From contig NZ_SIRE01000004.1 of assembly GCF_004307995.1 (NCBI RefSeq), positions 339,309-403,308 of the forward strand: a stretch of 64,000 nt of DNA, given 5' to 3'. Shown piece by piece: positions 31,750 to 40,835 of the stretch. Position 1 is the first letter of the stretch. Every line of letters starts with the position of its first letter. The notes below the pieces were generated by a model. The model was not told the DNA's origin and did no database searches. It saw only the letters and a list, made by a program, of their open reading frames with translations. Source of the stretch: Paenibacillus thalictri. Lineage in GTDB: Bacteria; Bacillota; Bacilli; Paenibacillales; NBRC-103111. The translations under genes and the position numbers were made by a program.

Positions 31750-33243
31750 TTATTTCGCAGTCAGCGTGAGGTTATTCGCCGCAACGGCCCAATCGCCTAC
31801 TGGCTGAGCAATGTAAGTCACACCCGAAGCCAGCTTCGCGCCGTTTTGCAGTGCGAACGTGCCGTTCACGCCTTTGCGGGTTTGGATCGTGTACTGAGCC
31901 GTTAGCTCCGAACCGTCGGAACCGGTCAGCTTAACTTCACGCAGCACGAAAATCTCATCGCCAGGATCCTGCGTCAAAGTCACATTTAATGTCGCCGGAT
32001 CCACCTGCGTTACGGATGCAATTTGCAGCGGCGCAGTTTCTTTGGCCACAAAAGTCGGATTTTTCACCGTCAGCCAATCCGAGCTCACCGTATATTTTGT
32101 GCCCGGCTGGAATTTCGCACCGCCCGGCAGCCGGAACTTCGGTTCCTGCCTGCCGTCGGTCGACTGGGTGAACGGCAGATATGCGGCTGTCATCGGTGCG
32201 CCGCCTTCCGGCGTAATTGTGACGCTGCGGCTGCGCAATGAAGAAATGATTTGGAACGGCTGGCCGTTATACATATTGTTCTCGTCCAAAATAAAGGCGT
32301 TTTTGCCGCGGCCCGGCGCATAAGCGGAAATCACGTAACCGTAGTCCGTCACTCCGTCCGTTTTCAGCACTTCGATCTCAAACGAGTCGTTGTCGACTTG
32401 TCTTGCCTCGTTCGTACGGATGATTTCGTCGTTGGAAGCCACCGTTACACTTTGGCGTCCTTTGTAGTTCAGTGTGTAGGTCGTTCCAGGCTTCTGCGTT
32501 TGCGTTGGCACGATATAAGTGGACATCGCTCCTGTTTTCAGCCGCGGCTGGTTGACGATCGCAAGACCGTTATCAAACACGAAATTTTTCATCGAAATAT
32601 CGAGGCTTTCGTCATCCAAGGTCAGCGTCCGGTCAAAAACAACTTCCATCGTCACTTTATTCAGCGCGCGAATGCTAACGATTTGTGCCGCCTCGGAACG
32701 GATCGACTTCTCCGCGGTCAGCAGCAGCTGGCCGGTTTCGCCGCGGGTTGCAAGTTTATCGGCCGAATACGAGCCGGTCATCCACGATTGCACGGACAAA
32801 GCATCGCGTTCAAGCGCCTTGGCGATCACCTGGGTCAATTCCGCTTGAGTGACCGATTCATTAGGTTTAAACTGGCCTCCGTCAGCCGAAATGACACCAA
32901 GCCCAGCGGCCGTATTGGCATAACTTTGGAACCAATCCTGCGCACTCACATCTTGCAGCCCCGCGGTACCGCCCTTCTTGTTCTCCAGTTGAAGCGCCAG
33001 CACGACCATTTTCGCCAGCTCGGCACGGGTCACATTTTGCCCGGGCTTCATAACTCCATCGCCGTAACCTTGCAGCACGCCTTGCCCGACGAGCTTGTCA
33101 ATCGAATCGGCATATACGCCATAATCGGCCTGTACCGCTGAGGTATTCCCTGCGGCCGATACATTCGCGTTCCCCGCTAGAGTTCCTGTCCCCACAGCCG
33201 CTACCACAGCAAAAGCAATAAATGCAGAAATACGTTTGTTCAT
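31750..33243 (-). CDS. S-layer-homology (SLH) domain surface protein
   Basis: 497 residues, GGGAGGA upstream of the ATG. A signal peptide (AFIAFAVVAAVGTGTLAGNA) is followed by two clear SLH motifs: DSIDKLVGQGVLQGYGDGVMKPGQNVTRAELAKM (about 47-80) and a second with FKPNESVTQAELTQVIAKAL (about 125-145). Then come about 330 residues of beta-rich Ig-like sequence. SLH domains bind pyruvylated secondary cell-wall polymer, anchoring the protein at the surface. Function beyond attachment is unknown. Confidence 0.88.
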   Translation of the reverse strand: MNKRISAFIAFAVVAAVGTGTLAGNANVSAAGNTSAVQADYGVYADSIDKLVGQGVLQGYGDGVMKPGQNVTRAELAKMVVLALQLENKKGGTAGLQDVSAQDWFQSYANTAAGLGVISADGGQFKPNESVTQAELTQVIAKALERDALSVQSWMTGSYSADKLATRGETGQLLLTAEKSIRSEAAQIVSIRALNKVTMEVVFDRTLTLDDESLDISMKNFVFDNGLAIVNQPRLKTGAMSTYIVPTQTQKPGTTYTLNYKGRQSVTVASNDEIIRTNEARQVDNDSFEIEVLKTDGVTDYGYVISAYAPGRGKNAFILDENNMYNGQPFQIISSLRSRSVTITPEGGAPMTAAYLPFTQSTDGRQEPKFRLPGGAKFQPGTKYTVSSDWLTVKNPTFVAKETAPLQIASVTQVDPATLNVTLTQDPGDEIFVLREVKLTGSDGSELTAQYTIQTRKGVNGTFALQNGAKLASGVTYIAQPVGDWAVAANNLTLTAK

Positions 33244-33359
33244 CGTGTATGTTCCTCCCTGAATTAGATTCGCTGCTCTACAAATACTATGGTACAGGCT
33301 GAATCTAAACGGGCGAGAAACAAAACCTTAATAAATTCTAAACGGAATCGAAAATGTTT

Positions 33360-34112
33360 TTAAACCAGCACTTTTTCCCCATCTTCCGGTACAATCACCT
33401 GATGCTGCAAATGTTCTTCGGCTAATCTTTTGCGTAAATCCACTTTGGTTACCAGACAATGATTAATCGAATCCATATGAACGGCAACCATTTGGGTATA
33501 CGGAGCATGTTTGCTCACAGCGACGACATCGTCGGCATCCATCGTAATCGGATCTCCGACGGTAAACCGCGCTCCTCCGGCGTTGACAATCGTTATATCC
33601 GGCCGGTGCGCATCCAGCGCCTCTAACACGTCGCTGCACCATATCGTATCCCCTGCGAGATATAACGTCGGCTCGCCTTCCTTTTTGAAAACAAATCCCG
33701 AAACTTGACCCATCTTCTCTCCGATTTCACCCGTACCGTGCTGTCCGTTCGTACGGATCAGCGTTACGCCTTTAAACTCCAGCTGCTTGTTAATCGAGGT
33801 CACGGAAGAAAAACCATCCAACGCCAGCGGTATCTCATCCCTCGGCTGGCATAACACCGGCGTCGCCTTGTCCAAAAGAGCCGCAGCCGCTTCATCCCAA
33901 TGATCTTTGTGCAGATGCGTTACGATAACGGCATCCGGTTTCTGCAGCCGGACCGCATCAAAAGGCAGCGGAACAAGCGGATTTCTCCGATCGTTCGGAG
34001 AATTGATAATCGGCGGATTCGCCCCCTGATCGCTGAACATCGGATCGATCAAAAATTGCACTCCCCCATAATGAAGCCAAAGCGTAGCGTGACGAATCAA
34101 TTGAAGTTCCAC
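33360..34112 (-). CDS. Metallo-beta-lactamase-fold hydrolase
   Basis: 250 residues from GTG 34112 (AGGGGTGG 7 bp upstream; the frame is open to 34154). Metal ligands: THLHKDHWDE (HxHxDH), a downstream His in NGQHGTG, the Asp in LAGDTIW, and AVHMDSINHC near the end. It belongs to the UlaG/YycJ-like group of small hydrolases (phosphodiesterase or lactonase in type); the substrate is unknown. It is divergent from an Lrp-type regulator 128 bp away that may control it. Confidence 0.82.
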   Translation of the reverse strand: MELQLIRHATLWLHYGGVQFLIDPMFSDQGANPPIINSPNDRRNPLVPLPFDAVRLQKPDAVIVTHLHKDHWDEAAAALLDKATPVLCQPRDEIPLALDGFSSVTSINKQLEFKGVTLIRTNGQHGTGEIGEKMGQVSGFVFKKEGEPTLYLAGDTIWCSDVLEALDAHRPDITIVNAGGARFTVGDPITMDADDVVAVSKHAPYTQMVAVHMDSINHCLVTKVDLRKRLAEEHLQHQVIVPEDGEKVLV

Positions 34113-34240
34113 TATAATTCCACCCCTTATCCTTATTGTTGTCTCCTGGTACAATTATAGTAGCTGTCTCAAAGCCAATCTATAACATGGCGAAACAAAT
34201 ATCGGATATCCACTTTCACCGTGAAAGGAATTTTTCAAAG

Positions 34241-34669
34241 TTGAACCATCATATCATCGATGAAATTGATTTGAGCATTTTGCGGCATTTACTGAAGGAC
34301 GCAACCTTGTCGCATAAAGAAATCGGGCGGATCGTCCATATGACCGGCCAGGCGGTAGGCGCACGCGTGCGCAAGCTGCAGGATAGCGGGGTTATTGAAG
34401 GGTATACATTGCGATGGAATCCTGAAAAAATCGGGATGAGCGTGCATGCTTTTATTACTGTTTTTTTAAAATCAAACACCGCCCACCCGTTATTCCAAAC
34501 TTTCGTCAGTAACAACGAGCAGGTAGTTGAAGCGCACCGCGTAAGCGGCGAAGGCTGCTATTGGATACGCGTGAGGGTACAATCATCCCAGCAGTTGAAC
34601 GGCTTTCTTGACGAACTGCTCCAATTCGGAAACTATAAAGTAAGTCTGTCGCTCGATCAGTTAAAATAA
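34241..34669 (+). CDS. Lrp/AsnC-family transcriptional regulator
   Basis: 142 residues if it starts at TTG 34241, which has AAAGGA 11 bp upstream and gives the usual N-terminus (HHIIDEIDLSILRHLLKDA). ATG 34187 is possible but has no ribosome site. The HTH is TLSHKEIGRIVHMTGQAVGARVRKLQDSGVI; the C-terminal RAM-like domain is GMSVHAFITVFLK ... VVEAHRVSGEGCYWIRVRVQ. Such proteins sense amino acids or related metabolites. The divergent hydrolase is the most likely target. Confidence 0.85.
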   Translation: MNHHIIDEIDLSILRHLLKDATLSHKEIGRIVHMTGQAVGARVRKLQDSGVIEGYTLRWNPEKIGMSVHAFITVFLKSNTAHPLFQTFVSNNEQVVEAHRVSGEGCYWIRVRVQSSQQLNGFLDELLQFGNYKVSLSLDQLK

Positions 34670-34690
34670 CCGCTTTATACAGCAAAGAAA

Positions 34691-34896
34691 ACAGCCCGCA
34701 CAAACTGGAGGCCGCCGAAAAAGCAGCGCAGTGAGCGAAATCATACTGGAAAAGCGCCAGCGTTCGCCTTTGTCTCCGAATTTCACCCGCCTTAAGCGGG
34801 GATAATCCAAGAAGTTCGGGGACAATTGGCGATTGGAAGTATGATTCGCACATGCAGCATTCACTTTTTCAGCGGCCTCCACAAACTGCAGGCTGT
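34691..34896. repeat. Palindromic repeat, copy B
   Basis: The core begins GCCGAAAAAGCAGCGCA (about 34712) and ends CATTCACTTTTTCAGCGGC, sharing with copy A the segments GTGAGCGAAATCAT, AAGCGCCAGCGTTCGC and GGGGACAATTGGCGAT. The outer arms ACAGCCCGCA and GCAGGCTGT pair with each other but differ from those of copies A and C. It lies between the convergent Lrp gene and the response regulator; its right arm ends 2 bp from the regulator's stop codon. Confidence 0.85.
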
Positions 34897-34898
34897 CC

Positions 34899-35594
34899 TT
34901 ATACCGTAAAGCGGTAACCCGCTCCCCATATGGTCTCGATAAATTGCGGGTTGGACGGATCCGCTTCGATCTTCTCCCGCAGGCGCCGCACATGAACGGT
35001 TACCGTTGCGATGTCGCCGGTCGATTCGAGCCCCCATATCCGTTCAAACAAATCTTCCTTGCTGAACACCCGGTTCGGATGCACCGCGAAAAATACGAGC
35101 AGGTCGAACTCCCTTGTCGTAAACGATACTTCTTTACCGTGAACATAAACACGGCGCGACGCCTTGTCAATCGTCAGCTCGCGAATGCGAATCTCGTCCG
35201 GCGCTGCCTTTTTGCCGCTGCCTACGAGGCGCTCATACCGCGTCAAATGCGCCTTCACCCGGGCTACCAGCTCGCTTGGGCTGAACGGCTTGGTCACAAA
35301 ATCGTCGGCCCCGAGACCGAAGCCGCGAATTTTGTCGACCTCTTCTTTTTTGGCCGACACGATCAGAATCGGCACATCGCACATTTCGCGAATCCGCCTG
35401 CACAACTCAAAACCGTCGACGCCGGGCAGCTGCAAATCGAGAATGATCAGATTGTAGCCGCCATCCTGAGCACGCCGTAAGCCTTCCGTTCCGGTCACGC
35501 ATATATCGGCCTGAAAACCGTGGAGCGCCAAATAATCCCGCTGCAGCTCCGCGATCTCCAGCTCGTCCTCCACGATGAGTATGTTTGTCGTCAT
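34899..35594 (-). CDS. OmpR/PhoB-family response regulator
   Basis: 231 residues. The receiver domain has the acidic pocket VEDELE, the phospho-acceptor Asp53 in IILDLQLPG, Ser/Thr in LIVSAKKE and the Lys in VTKPFSP. The winged-helix DNA-binding domain (about 130-231) ends with DIATVTVHVRRLREKIEADPSNPQFIETIWGAGYRF. It is the first part of a two-component pair; the histidine kinase gene overlaps it by 4 bp (ATGA). Target genes are unknown; the adjacent ankyrin lipoprotein is a candidate. Confidence 0.93.
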   Translation of the reverse strand: MTTNILIVEDELEIAELQRDYLALHGFQADICVTGTEGLRRAQDGGYNLIILDLQLPGVDGFELCRRIREMCDVPILIVSAKKEEVDKIRGFGLGADDFVTKPFSPSELVARVKAHLTRYERLVGSGKKAAPDEIRIRELTIDKASRRVYVHGKEVSFTTREFDLLVFFAVHPNRVFSKEDLFERIWGLESTGDIATVTVHVRRLREKIEADPSNPQFIETIWGAGYRFTV

Positions 35595-37096
35595 GATTCG
35601 TCACCGCCACATTTTTTTAATGTAAAAAAGACGGAGACGCCTTCTCCCCATTCGCTTTCCGCCCATATGCCGCCGCCATGCCCCTCGACCAGCTGCCTGG
35701 CGATTGCCAGGCCAAGTCCGCTGCCGCTTTTGCCGCTTTCTCGCGATTCGGCCCGGTAAAATTTTTCGAAAATGTACGGAAGCTGCTCCGGCCGGATACC
35801 CGGACCGTTGTCGCGAATTTCGACCGTCGCTTTATCCGCATGTTCCGTCAGCTTTACCACGATACGTTTCTCCGGCTTGTCCATATATTTGACGCAATTG
35901 TCGATCAGGTTCAGCACAATCCGCCGCAGCTTCTCGCGGTCTGCCAACACTTGAATTTCGCGCCGCGGGAACTCCCCTGCGATGTGAACGCCTCTGAGTT
36001 CGAGATCGAACTGGAGATCCTGAATCACATCCTCCAGAAACCGGCTCGCTTCTACCGTCTCAAACGAATAAGGCAGCTTTTTCAAATCCAGCTTGGAGTA
36101 TAAAAACAGCTCGTCCACAAGCCGGTCCAGCCCAACGACCTTGGTATGGATCGTGTTTAAATATTTGTCCATCTTCTCTTGGGTATCCGCCACCCCGTCT
36201 TGAATGCCTTCGACATATCCTTTAATCGTAGTGATCGGGGTCCGCAAATCGTGAGATATGCTGGACAACAGCTCTTTGCGGTTCTCCTCGTATTGCAGTT
36301 GAAGCTGAACAGAGTTCGTCAAACGCCGTCGCATATCTTCAAACGCCATGCAGAGCTGGCCGATTTCGTCATTACCTTGTGCCTTCACTTCAAACTGCAA
36401 ATCGCCTTCCTTAATCCGTTCCGCGGAATGGCGCAGCCCGTTTAGCGGTTTGATAATCGAACGGGTAATAAATCTGAACAGCAGCACCCCGGTCAGCAGC
36501 AAAACAGCAAGCAGCACACCAATCAGGATGGGCAGCAGCTTGCGGATCATCTCGGCGAAAGGACTGCGTTCCCGCAAAACAAAGATGCTGCCGCGTTCTT
36601 TATCCGGGAACGTAAAGTCGTACTTAGCATAAGAAAAAAAACGGTTCCCGACGTTAAATGTATTGCGGATCGCGTTATTGCCCATCTCGTAATTGGGCAG
36701 CGCGGCTCCCAACTCCGGCGCATGCAGCGACGGAGAAATGAACAGCAGCTTCGACTCCTTGCGCAAATACAAGCCGGCCTGCACCATCCGCAGCTGGAAA
36801 TCGTAATCCGCAAGCAGCTCATTGTTCATCAATTTGCCCGGATCTGTTTTGACAAGGGTCTTCAATTCGAGAAAGATCCGCTCCTCCGCTTCGGTCAACG
36901 GGTTCAGCTTGTAATGAGTTTTATAAAAATCGCTGAAGCTCCGCACGTCGCCCGTGATCGCCACAGTGATTAAATAGCCGGTCAGCGCAAAAAGCAGGAC
37001 GGTGACGATTAGCGCGCCCGTAAACGAAAAAAGCAGTCTCAAACGTATGGACAGCGTAATCCCCCCTTGTCCTTTGCTGATTCCTATTATTTTCAT
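35591..37096 (-). CDS. Sensor histidine kinase
   Basis: 501 residues. Two membrane helices (about 20-42 and 185-210) flank an extracellular sensor of about 140 residues. Then come HAMP (RSIIKPLNGLRHSAERIKEGDLQFEV), HisKA with the phospho-accepting His in LLSSISHDLRTPITTIKGYV, and HATPase with N (NLIDNCVKYMD), G1 (RDNGPGIRPE), F and G2 (SGSGLGLAIARQLVEGHGG) boxes. The ATG at 37096 has no ribosome site. An AAGGGGGG at about 37060 would suit a CTG 14 codons in (LSIRLRLLF), so the N-terminus may be shorter. Confidence 0.92.
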   Translation of the reverse strand: MKIIGISKGQGGITLSIRLRLLFSFTGALIVTVLLFALTGYLITVAITGDVRSFSDFYKTHYKLNPLTEAEERIFLELKTLVKTDPGKLMNNELLADYDFQLRMVQAGLYLRKESKLLFISPSLHAPELGAALPNYEMGNNAIRNTFNVGNRFFSYAKYDFTFPDKERGSIFVLRERSPFAEMIRKLLPILIGVLLAVLLLTGVLLFRFITRSIIKPLNGLRHSAERIKEGDLQFEVKAQGNDEIGQLCMAFEDMRRRLTNSVQLQLQYEENRKELLSSISHDLRTPITTIKGYVEGIQDGVADTQEKMDKYLNTIHTKVVGLDRLVDELFLYSKLDLKKLPYSFETVEASRFLEDVIQDLQFDLELRGVHIAGEFPRREIQVLADREKLRRIVLNLIDNCVKYMDKPEKRIVVKLTEHADKATVEIRDNGPGIRPEQLPYIFEKFYRAESRESGKSGSGLGLAIARQLVEGHGGGIWAESEWGEGVSVFFTLKKCGGDES

Positions 37097-37123
37097 ATCC
37101 GAGATGAACTATGTCGATTTCTG

Positions 37124-37852
37124 TTATCGCGTTCCCGCTTTCTCCAATATACGCACGATCTCGTGAAATCCCCGATTTTTCGCATGGGTAAGCGGAGAAA
37201 TGCCGTCTTTATCCGGGATGTTCACATCCGCTCCATATTCGACCAGCAGTTGTACGATTTGCTGATGTTCCTTGCCCCCGCGGCCAAGCACGACGGCTTC
37301 CATTAAGGCGGTCCAGCCCAAGTTGTTAATATGGTTTACGTTAACTTTCGATCTTTTCAGCAGTTCTTCGACGACCGCTACATGGCCCCGCTCCGAAGCT
37401 GGAATCAGCGCCGTGCCTCCGTAACGATTGGTCAGCGTCGGGTCCGCTCCGGCATCAATCATCAGTTTGACAATATCGAGTAGCCCTTCCGCCCCGGCAT
37501 ACAGCAGCGGATTATCCGAAATGCGGTCCCGCTGATTGATATCCGCCCCGGCTTCAATAAGCGCTTTCACCGTATCTGCACGGTTATTGCGCGCAGCCGC
37601 CATGATCGGCGTCCTGCCGTTTTCATCTTGAATATTGATCGCGGCTCCTTCGTTCAGCAAACGTTTTACGGCAGCGGTATCGCCGCTAGCCGCCGCTTCC
37701 AGCAGCTTTGTATTTTTATTCATCGTATCGTCCGTGTTAGCTTGCATAACGGTCACTTCTTTCGGTTCATATTGGCATCCCGTGACAGCTGAAAATAGTA
37801 GCAAAACGATGCCTGTCACATAAAAACAATCAAGAAACCGGAGCGTCCGCAT
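37124..37852 (-). CDS. Ankyrin-repeat lipoprotein
   Basis: 242 residues. The lipoprotein signal ends in VTGC (Cys26), followed by about six ankyrin repeats (e.g. NTKLLEAAASGDTAAVKRLLNEGAAINIQ, DENGRTPIMAAARNNRADTVKALIEAGADIN). These are protein-binding surfaces; here the protein should be tethered to the outer face of the membrane. It is encoded 27 bp upstream of the histidine kinase gene and in the same direction, so it may modulate that sensor. The start is ATG 37852. Confidence 0.87.
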   Translation of the reverse strand: MRTLRFLDCFYVTGIVLLLFSAVTGCQYEPKEVTVMQANTDDTMNKNTKLLEAAASGDTAAVKRLLNEGAAINIQDENGRTPIMAAARNNRADTVKALIEAGADINQRDRISDNPLLYAGAEGLLDIVKLMIDAGADPTLTNRYGGTALIPASERGHVAVVEELLKRSKVNVNHINNLGWTALMEAVVLGRGGKEHQQIVQLLVEYGADVNIPDKDGISPLTHAKNRGFHEIVRILEKAGTR

Positions 37853-37974
37853 ACCGAATCGCCACTCCTTTTGTGTGCATATACGTTTATGCTACCATGA
37901 GATATACTATATGGATAATATTAGTTTCATTCGATTTGTATACGTATTGCGTATAGGAAAGGGGATTTCCTTAC

Positions 37975-38874
37975 ATGGATATACGGCAGCTCCGTTACTT
38001 TATCGCTATCGCCGAAGAACGGAAAATTACCGCCGCCGCCCGCAGGCTGCATATGGCTCAGCCGCCGCTCAGCCAGCAGCTCAGACTGATGGAGCAGGAG
38101 CTCGGCACGGCGCTGGTCGGACGTACGGGTAAATATTTGGAGCTGACCGAAGCCGGGCAGCTGCTTTATACACGAGCTGTCGCAATCGTTAAGCAGCTTG
38201 ACGAAACCATCGAAGAGGTTAAGGAAACAGGCAGCGGACACAGTGGCAAGCTGCGGATCGGCGTGAACACGCTGTCTGACGACCGGCTTCCGCAGATGCT
38301 GAGCGTTTTTCGCCGGCAGTTTCCAAAAATCGTCTACGCCATCCGTCAAAACGAGTCCGGCCAGTTGTGCAAAATGCTGCGGGAACGGGCCATCGAGCTG
38401 GCTATTGTGCGCGTACCGATTGATTTGTCCGATTTCTCCTTCCTGCAGCTGCAGTCGGAGCCTTATTGTTTCGTGACAGCTGAAAAAGGCAATGTTTTTG
38501 CCGGTCGAACCGATATTGCGCTGACGGATATCCGCGACACACCGCTTATTTTACCCAGCATAGAAGGCATGGGCGTATACCGGCTTGTGCTCGACGCTTT
38601 CTCGCGCTCCGGTTTATATCCGAATCTGATCTGCGAATGTTCGGACATTACGACACTATTTGAACTGGTCGCCTCCGGCTTTGGTTCTACTGTCGTGCCG
38701 AAATCCGTGCTCCGGTTCCACAAAGCGCTTCCGCTGCAATCGTACGAACTCACGGATGCAAGTTTGTCCACCTCATCGGCGCTGATCTGGCTGAAAGACC
38801 ATCATCTCTCGAAAGCTGCGCAAAACTTCGCCGCGCTTTGCGCGGATTGGGGTAACCGCCAAACTTCCGATTAA
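37975..38874 (+). CDS. LysR-family transcriptional regulator
   Basis: 299 residues with the standard LysR layout. The N-terminal winged HTH (MDIRQLRYFIAIAEERKITAAARRLHMAQPPLSQQLRLMEQELG) is followed by the co-inducer-binding domain (about 90-295; LRIGVNTLSDDRLPQMLSVFRRQFP). Sequence style is close to CysL/YwfK and CatM-like regulators; the ligand is unknown. It is divergent from the ankyrin lipoprotein gene across 122 bp that contain ATACTATAT, a possible T-N-A type site. Confidence 0.92.
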   Translation: MDIRQLRYFIAIAEERKITAAARRLHMAQPPLSQQLRLMEQELGTALVGRTGKYLELTEAGQLLYTRAVAIVKQLDETIEEVKETGSGHSGKLRIGVNTLSDDRLPQMLSVFRRQFPKIVYAIRQNESGQLCKMLRERAIELAIVRVPIDLSDFSFLQLQSEPYCFVTAEKGNVFAGRTDIALTDIRDTPLILPSIEGMGVYRLVLDAFSRSGLYPNLICECSDITTLFELVASGFGSTVVPKSVLRFHKALPLQSYELTDASLSTSSALIWLKDHHLSKAAQNFAALCADWGNRQTSD

Positions 38875-39042
38875 CCCGCCCGTATTGTTTCCAAAACGCC
38901 AAAAACGGCTTTACATGAAGGAAACGGGGGACGATCGGCTGAACTGCCATGCGATATCCGATTTCGGAAATCGCCGCATTGCCGGTACATCGCCCGTCTG
39001 GCTCCATGTCAAACCGCAGCATCGCTGTTTTACGTTAAGAGA

Positions 39043-40542
39043 TTATCCCAACCAGTGGAATATGGCATTTTTCGCCGTTTCAACCGCACGGCTCGTTTCA
39101 GAAGGGGAAAGCCCTTCCGGATTCCATAAGGCGGAAGCGGCGTTCGGTTGGGTCTGAATACGATCGCCGATAAATACTTGGGTTCCTTTAGGAACAAAAG
39201 GATACAGCTCTTCCATATCCTCGTTCGTCATACGGATGCAGCCCAAAGACAGATTTTTTCCGATCGAATCGGGAGCATTGGTGCCGTGTACAGCTAAACT
39301 TCCCATGCCAAGGGCGGCACTTCCATAAACATTCGGCTGCTTGCCTCGGGGTTCCTTTACCCGATCCACAACGGTAAAAACTCCTTCCGGCGTTAAGTCA
39401 TCTGCCCCGAGCCCAACTTGCTTCTCCGCGAGCAGCGTGGAGCCCGACAATAGTTGAAGCATATGGTCGCTTTTGCCCACCACTAACCGAAAGGGCTCGA
39501 AATCCGCCATCTGCGAATTGGGGGGGCCTGTAACGTTAGGATAAAACATATCGCTAATCTGCTTAGTAGACGAGTCGAACACCCACCCGCCAAGACCGTC
39601 GTATTTCTTGACGATTTGATTGGAGCCTGATTGAATTTCTTTCGGGATGAAGCTTAAATAATTGTGCGGATAATCCGCTGCCAGCTTGTCCAGCGTATCC
39701 GGCGGGGCGCCGTTATCGGATATATAAGCCTCGAGCGCAGTACGGACGAGATTCGCCCCTGCTTCCGTCAGCGGTTTTAACCTTTGGAAATCCGCTTGGA
39801 GATAGCGGATTTTTACGTTTTGGTCATGGGCCGCATTATACTCCGCAACGACAAAAGCTTTCGTTTTCCACGTCTGATCCGCCATAGGAACCGTATTTTG
39901 TTCGGGATTGGGGCCATTATAAGCAATTCCGTAAATCTGGACATTTTGCCCGAGATTCGCTTTTGCCAATTCCAAAGCTTTGTTGTATATGTCATATTCA
40001 ATGTCTTTTTGCGGCTTGTTATTGGAAAGATACATAATAAAGGGCACATCCACGCTTTCGAAAGTGATTTCTCTTCCTATGCCCCACAGCTTAAGTGCAG
40101 AGACCGTTTTGGAAACCGTACCCTTCGCCAAATACAGCCCTAACAACATAAGATTCAGCAGCAAAAGAGAGACTAGTACTATTTTCCAAAATGGCGTTAA
40201 CGAAGCGCCGCCCTTATGAAAGACCGGCGGCTCGGAAACCGCCTTGGGCGAATTTTTCCTTCCCAGCTTGCGAATGGCGCTTGCCGAATCGTAATAATAA
40301 GGCGAAGGATATGTCTTCATACACTCGTTGTAATGAAACAGCGCTTTGTCCATATTGCCTCGCTGTTCATATTTTTGACCTAGTCTGTAATGCGCTTCCG
40401 TTGATTTAGGGTCCATGTAACGGATAACCTTTTCATAATACATAGGATCGTTGCGGTTGATATGCAGATTTTTTTGAAGATGCTCCAGCCCGTCAACCAA
40501 GTGACTTTTAAAACGCTTCTTAATTGGATTCACCGTGAACAC
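39043..40542 (-). CDS. Membrane-anchored L,D-transpeptidase (YkuD) with TPR-like N-terminus
   Basis: 499 residues. The N-terminal 100 residues are TPR-like (AHYRLGQKYEQRGNMDKALFHYNECMK). One membrane helix follows (about 126-148). Then comes a domain of about 180 residues of unknown fold, and finally the YkuD catalytic domain (about 370-470), where the catalytic motif is AVHGTNAP ... LSLGCIRMTNEDMEELY (Cys in SLGCIRM; the usual His of SHGC is Leu). It would make 3-3 or related cross-links in peptidoglycan. The upstream region has two GATAC-N5-GTATC palindromes. Confidence 0.88.
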   Translation of the reverse strand: MFTVNPIKKRFKSHLVDGLEHLQKNLHINRNDPMYYEKVIRYMDPKSTEAHYRLGQKYEQRGNMDKALFHYNECMKTYPSPYYYDSASAIRKLGRKNSPKAVSEPPVFHKGGASLTPFWKIVLVSLLLLNLMLLGLYLAKGTVSKTVSALKLWGIGREITFESVDVPFIMYLSNNKPQKDIEYDIYNKALELAKANLGQNVQIYGIAYNGPNPEQNTVPMADQTWKTKAFVVAEYNAAHDQNVKIRYLQADFQRLKPLTEAGANLVRTALEAYISDNGAPPDTLDKLAADYPHNYLSFIPKEIQSGSNQIVKKYDGLGGWVFDSSTKQISDMFYPNVTGPPNSQMADFEPFRLVVGKSDHMLQLLSGSTLLAEKQVGLGADDLTPEGVFTVVDRVKEPRGKQPNVYGSAALGMGSLAVHGTNAPDSIGKNLSLGCIRMTNEDMEELYPFVPKGTQVFIGDRIQTQPNAASALWNPEGLSPSETSRAVETAKNAIFHWLG

Positions 40543-40556
40543 CCCATTTTCTAAAA

Positions 40557-40573
40557 TGATACATTTAGTATCA
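40557..40573. promoter_or_regulatory. Inverted repeat operator candidate 1
   Basis: TGATAC-ATTTA-GTATCA, 15 bp upstream of the L,D-transpeptidase start. A second GATAC-N5-GTATC lies 96 bp further upstream. Confidence 0.5.
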
Positions 40574-40653
40574 AGTAGGACATGTTTATCATAGGAGATT
40601 TTCTAAAACTCGCTATTACCTCTAGTCGACAAGTCGTTTACATATAATCTTAC

Positions 40654-40668
40654 GATACGTTTTGTATC
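40654..40668. promoter_or_regulatory. Inverted repeat operator candidate 2
   Basis: GATAC-GTTTT-GTATC, the same arms and spacer length as the site at 40557-40573. Both fall in the 293-bp gene-free space between the L,D-transpeptidase and the glutamine-type transporter genes; nothing else is evident there. Confidence 0.5.
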
Positions 40669-40835
40669 TAGTCAATAAGAACAATTGAAAAAACTTCTAT
40701 CGAAATAACTCGAGGGTATGCGGGGTATTGGTAAATAGCGGGTCGTGAACCACAATTGGTAAATTGCATATTCATTCACACTCCTTTATAATTTTCCAGG
40801 GTTCATGCCATATTACAAGTTAGGAGAGAAACAGG

